From Saururus chinensis (taxonomy: Eukaryota > Streptophyta > Magnoliopsida > Piperales > Saururaceae): DNA of 64,000 nt. Below the pieces are notes generated by a model. That model saw only the letters and a program-made list of their open reading frames with translations, had not been told where the DNA came from and ran no database searches. A program made the translations under genes and the position numbers. Shown in pieces: positions 59,881 to 64,000 of the stretch. How positions within the stretch are numbered: the stretch's first letter is position 1; the number at the start of each line of letters is the position of its first letter. The DNA lies in assembly GCA_035235625.1 (NCBI GenBank), contig CP141148.1, positions 10,163,001-10,227,000 on the forward strand, in the 5' to 3' direction.

Positions 59881-62879
59881 GTCAACTAAAAGTAGGAATG
59901 ATAATTTACATTAATATGTAAAAAATTTAGTCACTTCCACCCGTGTGAGTTTCTGCCCTTCACCATTTTGTAAGTTATTGTCATATGAGTGCATATTGTG
60001 TGTCTATTTTATTGTGGACCTACTATGTGGGACAATGTCCACCATGTTCTATTATGTTATTGAGGTTTACGTGTTATAAGCCATAGGGTTGTTTGCAGCT
60101 AGGCATGGATGCCGATAAAGAGTTGTCTCCCAGATCAATAGACTTTATCCAGCTAGTGAGTAGTGAGGAGAAGGCGGTGGCCGGCCGACAGCGGGTAGGA
60201 GGCAGCACTAACTAGGCATTGATTAGTTAATCAAGATTTTAAAATACTAGATTTAGAAAATATGATACATTTCATAATATAATCCAAACTCCTAAATTTG
60301 AACTGCTAGATTTAAAAATACTTTGACTCAAATCCTGTATTGTTAGAATCCCTAGATATGAGCTGCTAAATTTTAAAATAATTAACTTTTAAACAAAATT
60401 TATCTATAATTTTTAAATGTGACAAATCCATAATTTATTAGAGTAATAATAACAAACACGTTATTAGCACATAAAATAATAAAAATATTATTATAAAATA
60501 AACTTTTTTAATAAAAAAGTTACATACAATGAAGCACGAGACCCTCAAATTAATCAATGCAAGACTCAATTTATAAGCACATCCTCATAAACTTATTCCA
60601 TCTCTCTATGCACATTACTTATTTGGAGCTAAAAGTACCAGCCAAATTTCCATGCTTGGATTATGTTTTAAGTATTGTTCCTTAAATTAACTATTTTAAG
60701 TATTGTTCCTTAAATTAACTCTAATAAAAGACATGTATTATTGTTATACTATATAATATGGTCCTAGCATATTATGTCAAAAATATCTTTAACATTAACT
60801 AATATATAAAACAAAAAGTTGTTGCGTTAGGTTTCAGCTGAATCTCGCATTGCAACTAAGTTAGGATTCAACATGGAAGATTTTTGTAGACTCAGGATGC
60901 TTAAACCTATCCAGGCCTACACTAACCAAGCTGCATAGCTCTAGCAAAGTATATAAAACCAATTGAGAAACTCATTAAAAAAATACAATATACAATGCTG
61001 AAGTGCCTCAACCAACATCTCTTTGTGAGATACGAAAGTCAATTTGTCAAGATAAAAGATAACAAAAGCAAAAGAAAACTCACAACAAATTTGTCTCAAA
61101 AATTAAGCTCAGCCCCTTCATTCATTTCTCAACAGTTTTTTCCATATAGATACAGAAAATTGTTACTACTCAACATATCACTGAAATTTCTGTTGTCCAA
61201 ATTCCATATAACTTTCCCAACCACTTAAATAACCAACTAAATATAGGGCAAATTTGTAGAATCGAGGTAAACTAAGTGTTTCTCTCTCAATAATTTCTGT
61301 CGTGCAAAATATCCATTAGCACGAGAGACCATATAATCATTTGTTAGATCATTATTCTATGTGTGTATACTATTTAAGACTCCAAATCAACATATTTCTA
61401 GTGTTTGTCAATAATGTTAAGGAAATATGCAACAGAGATAGTAGATTAAACGGTTAATGAAAATAACTGCTTCAAATATATTGGTGCATATTAAATGGTA
61501 GATTCATAACTTTTCTCCACTAAGTTGTTGAGCTTCTCACCTTGTGCTAGAACACTATCAACCATCTTATACTGCATCCAATAATTTGAAGGAAAACTAC
61601 ATCAGTGAAGCAATATCACCATCAACCAGTAAGTACTTTTGGAAACATAACACATTCAAACTATATTTGCTCTTCAGTTGTTTGAATTCCTCATAACAAA
61701 GATTTTAGACTGATAGGAATTAGGAAATAGGGAGTAGAAAGAGTTTCTAGTAAGGAGTTTTGTAATTTTCATAGTGTAACTATTACAATTTACTTAAGGA
61801 TTAAGGTGTACTTATGTTTATTAAAAATATTAGCCTCCTTTCTACGTCTCCTCCCCCTCCCTTTGTCCCTCATTCTCTCCTCACATCCCTGCTTCCTCAT
61901 GTTTCTCCCTCCACTCTATCCTTGTTTCCCCTCTCGTCTCCTTCTCCAAAAATCGCATGCCGCTTTTGTCATAGCTGCACAGCCCACTGACAAGCGCACA
62001 ATTATGGCTACTGGAACTCGCAGCAATAGGAGATGATTGGAGGCTCTAAGCCAATTTCTCCATGCTTTGGTTGATGATAGACAACTATAGATTTCCAACT
62101 AAAGTTGGCATTCCTAGAAATTTCATCATGCCGTCAGACATATCCGCTCACATATGCACCGAAATGCAATAGGTTAACCAAACAAAATAACAAATGGGTG
62201 GATCAAACCAAAAGGCATGAGGAATGCCGAGATGAATAAATAATAATACCCAAAGAAGAAAAATCTCTAGATAACAAAGCTAACAGCCCAAACCCACAAG
62301 AACCCCCATAAGGAAATATATTAACAAAAATAATAATAAAGAAAAGACAAAAATGACCACTACCATTTGATATTTTCATCCAATTTTGAGGAGAATGACT
62401 TTGAAAAATTCAATGTTTCCTCTCATTACCTGTGGCATAAGTATTAAAACGAATTCTCATTACCACCCCTGCCAATGGTTTCCATTTTGTGAATTGAATC
62501 AACCAATCTATTTCATTACTCCATGAATGAAAATATATCCATTTGTTGCGTATGTGAAGAACCTATTTTGAAACAATTTTGAGAAATCACATTGGAAGAA
62601 TAGATGATTTCAAAACCCAATGCTATGTCAACATAAAACACAGTAAGGTGCTGAAAGTTCAATTTCGGACCATAAACCATGTGGATTTCAATTTCAAACT
62701 ATGAAGAGCCGATGGGCAGACATGACTGACAATTCAATTTGTAGGATTGCTTTTCAATTGGAAACTCATTTATCCAACTATATGTTGTGCCCGATATGGG
62801 CACAATCGGTACATAGGAGTTCTATGCAGGGAAAGGGAATGAAGTAGGAAGAAATGGGAAAAATAAACTGGAGTTCTAT
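59881..62879. other. AT-rich intergenic DNA, no gene recognised
   Basis: A 29-bp direct repeat (TTTTAAGTATTGTTCC...) occurs twice near 60668 and 60697. A short frame at 62004-62090 (ATGTRSNRR, then a stop, then LEALSQFLHALVDD) resembles the N-terminus of Gypsy gag proteins and may be a relic. Everything else is unassigned. Confidence 0.35.
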
Positions 62880-64000
62880 TAGCATGCCGAACCAAGGAGA
62901 TCGAGAGATGACCCTTTATGGGGAGTCGTGCCCTCCCACATTGAGAATTGTACTATTAGTGGGCCCGGCTATCCCGTGGTCCACTAGCGCACCTATCACA
63001 GTTTCATAACTAACTACAAATGTCAATCAGCTACTAACATAAGAGAAACTAGCCTAATATATTGAAATAAGATAATAATGTACTGAAATAAAGATAAGTG
63101 ATGCATCAGGTGCACGTGCACAACACTCCACCACGCTTTCGTAAATGCCTTATCCTCAAGGCGACCAAGATGGGTATCAAGACATAAACTCATCCTCGGA
63201 CATCCATGTAGCATCCTCAAGTGACTGTCCCTACCAAAAAACCAAAACCTCAGTAATAATGCAACCAGAGTGGCAGACACGATGCTTATCGAGCATCGCG
63301 GCAGGAACTAGGGCGGAGGAAACAATTGGGCCCAACAAGGGAGGTGGTGGAACATCAGTGGCCAAAGACGTGTCACCTATGCAACGGCACAACCTGGAGA
63401 CATGAAAGATAGGGTGGACCATCGAACCCGAAGGCAGAGCCAGGTGGTAAGCTACCAGACCAATATGCTCCTCTACAGCATAGGGCCCATGGAAACGAGG
63501 GGCGAGCTTGGCGTGCTCGGGCTGAAACAGGAAGACCTGGCACTGAGGAAGAACAGAGACATAAACCAAGTCACCTACCATGAACTCCCGATCAATGTGA
63601 TGACCATCATAGATCTGCTTCATCATGTTCTGAGCCGAAGACAAGTTCTCCTTAAGCTGTCGAAGAACCTCGTCCCATGTCTGGAGCATATAATCGACCT
63701 CAGCCACTGACGAGCGATGGGGAACATATGATAACACTGTCAGGGGCGGCCTACCATAAAACACCTCAAAAGGAGTGAAATCAGCATGAGTGTGGTAAGC
63801 AGTGTTATAAGACCACTCCGCCGATGGAAGAAGCTGAAGCCATCGGCAGGGCTGAGACATAGTGAAACAACGTAGGTACTGCTCTAAACATTTGTTCACT
63901 CCCTCTGTCTGACCATCCATTTGAGGGTGATAAGTGGTGCTCATGTGTAGAGAGGTGCCCTGTAAAGTGAAGAACTCCTGCCAAAACTGAGATGTGAAAA
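62880..64000 (-). mobile_element. Gypsy element, 3' end of pol (integrase) and LTR start, continues beyond the window
   Basis: From the window edge to 63231 the minus strand encodes the C-terminal half of a Ty3/Gypsy integrase: STTYHPQMDGQTEGVNK, WLQLLPSAEWSYNTAYH, TPFEVFYGRPP, a GDLVYVSVLP core module and PIFHVSRLCRC. After VLVFW the frame shifts, and LEDATWMSEDEF and LEDKAFTKAWWSVV mark the polyprotein end near 63130. An LTR probably starts at TGTTGTGCACGTGC close by and runs to about 62880. Only one frame break is seen in this part, so it is better preserved than the other elements here. Confidence 0.8.

Overview
This window is nuclear DNA of a flowering plant. Three things show this: spliced genes with canonical GT..AG introns that match plant-type proteins, plant transposon families on all sides (Copia, Gypsy, CACTA, MULE, Helitron, Stowaway, hAT-like), and an AT-rich background. 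The 5' exons of the BCAT gene are much more GC-rich than its 3' exons, a gradient more typical of monocots. That is a weak hint and I do not name a species.

Only three genes look intact, all on the minus strand: a small intronless RING-H2 protein (10517-11050), a nine-exon branched-chain aminotransferase with a transit-peptide-like N-terminus (22696-27245, 399 aa), and a five-exon TRAPP subunit BET3/TRAPPC3 (43158-47780, 186 aa). For the two spliced genes I placed every exon boundary by hand, and the summed exons stay in frame from ATG to stop. The three genes do not form a pathway.

Layout: 0-5.6 kb holds a CACTA end and Gypsy and Copia remains, with a small MULE-type MITE in the Copia gag. 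6.5-9.6 kb is a decayed Helitron replicase. The RING gene follows. 11.3-20.4 kb is bounded by long inverted repeats and carries broken, intron-containing fragments of at least three cellular genes: an XS-domain protein (IDN2/FDM/SGS3 group), an alpha/beta hydrolase and a TOPLESS-type corepressor, plus tandem repeats. BCAT follows. 29.9-30.9 kb is an array of short palindromes. 33.2-40.3 kb is a decayed Copia element split by a 3.4-kb CACTA element that carries pieces of a plant CBP/p300-type acetyltransferase (HAC) and a HAD phosphatase. BET3 follows. 49-64 kb is mostly Gypsy material, including a GC-rich solo LTR with a perfect 5-bp target duplication.

The most notable content is the two gene-capturing transposons. 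They sit about 14 kb apart and between them hold fragments of three chromatin or silencing genes. I see no intact novel enzyme system. The retained introns show capture at the DNA level. Any effect on the parent genes, for example through small RNAs, is a hypothesis.
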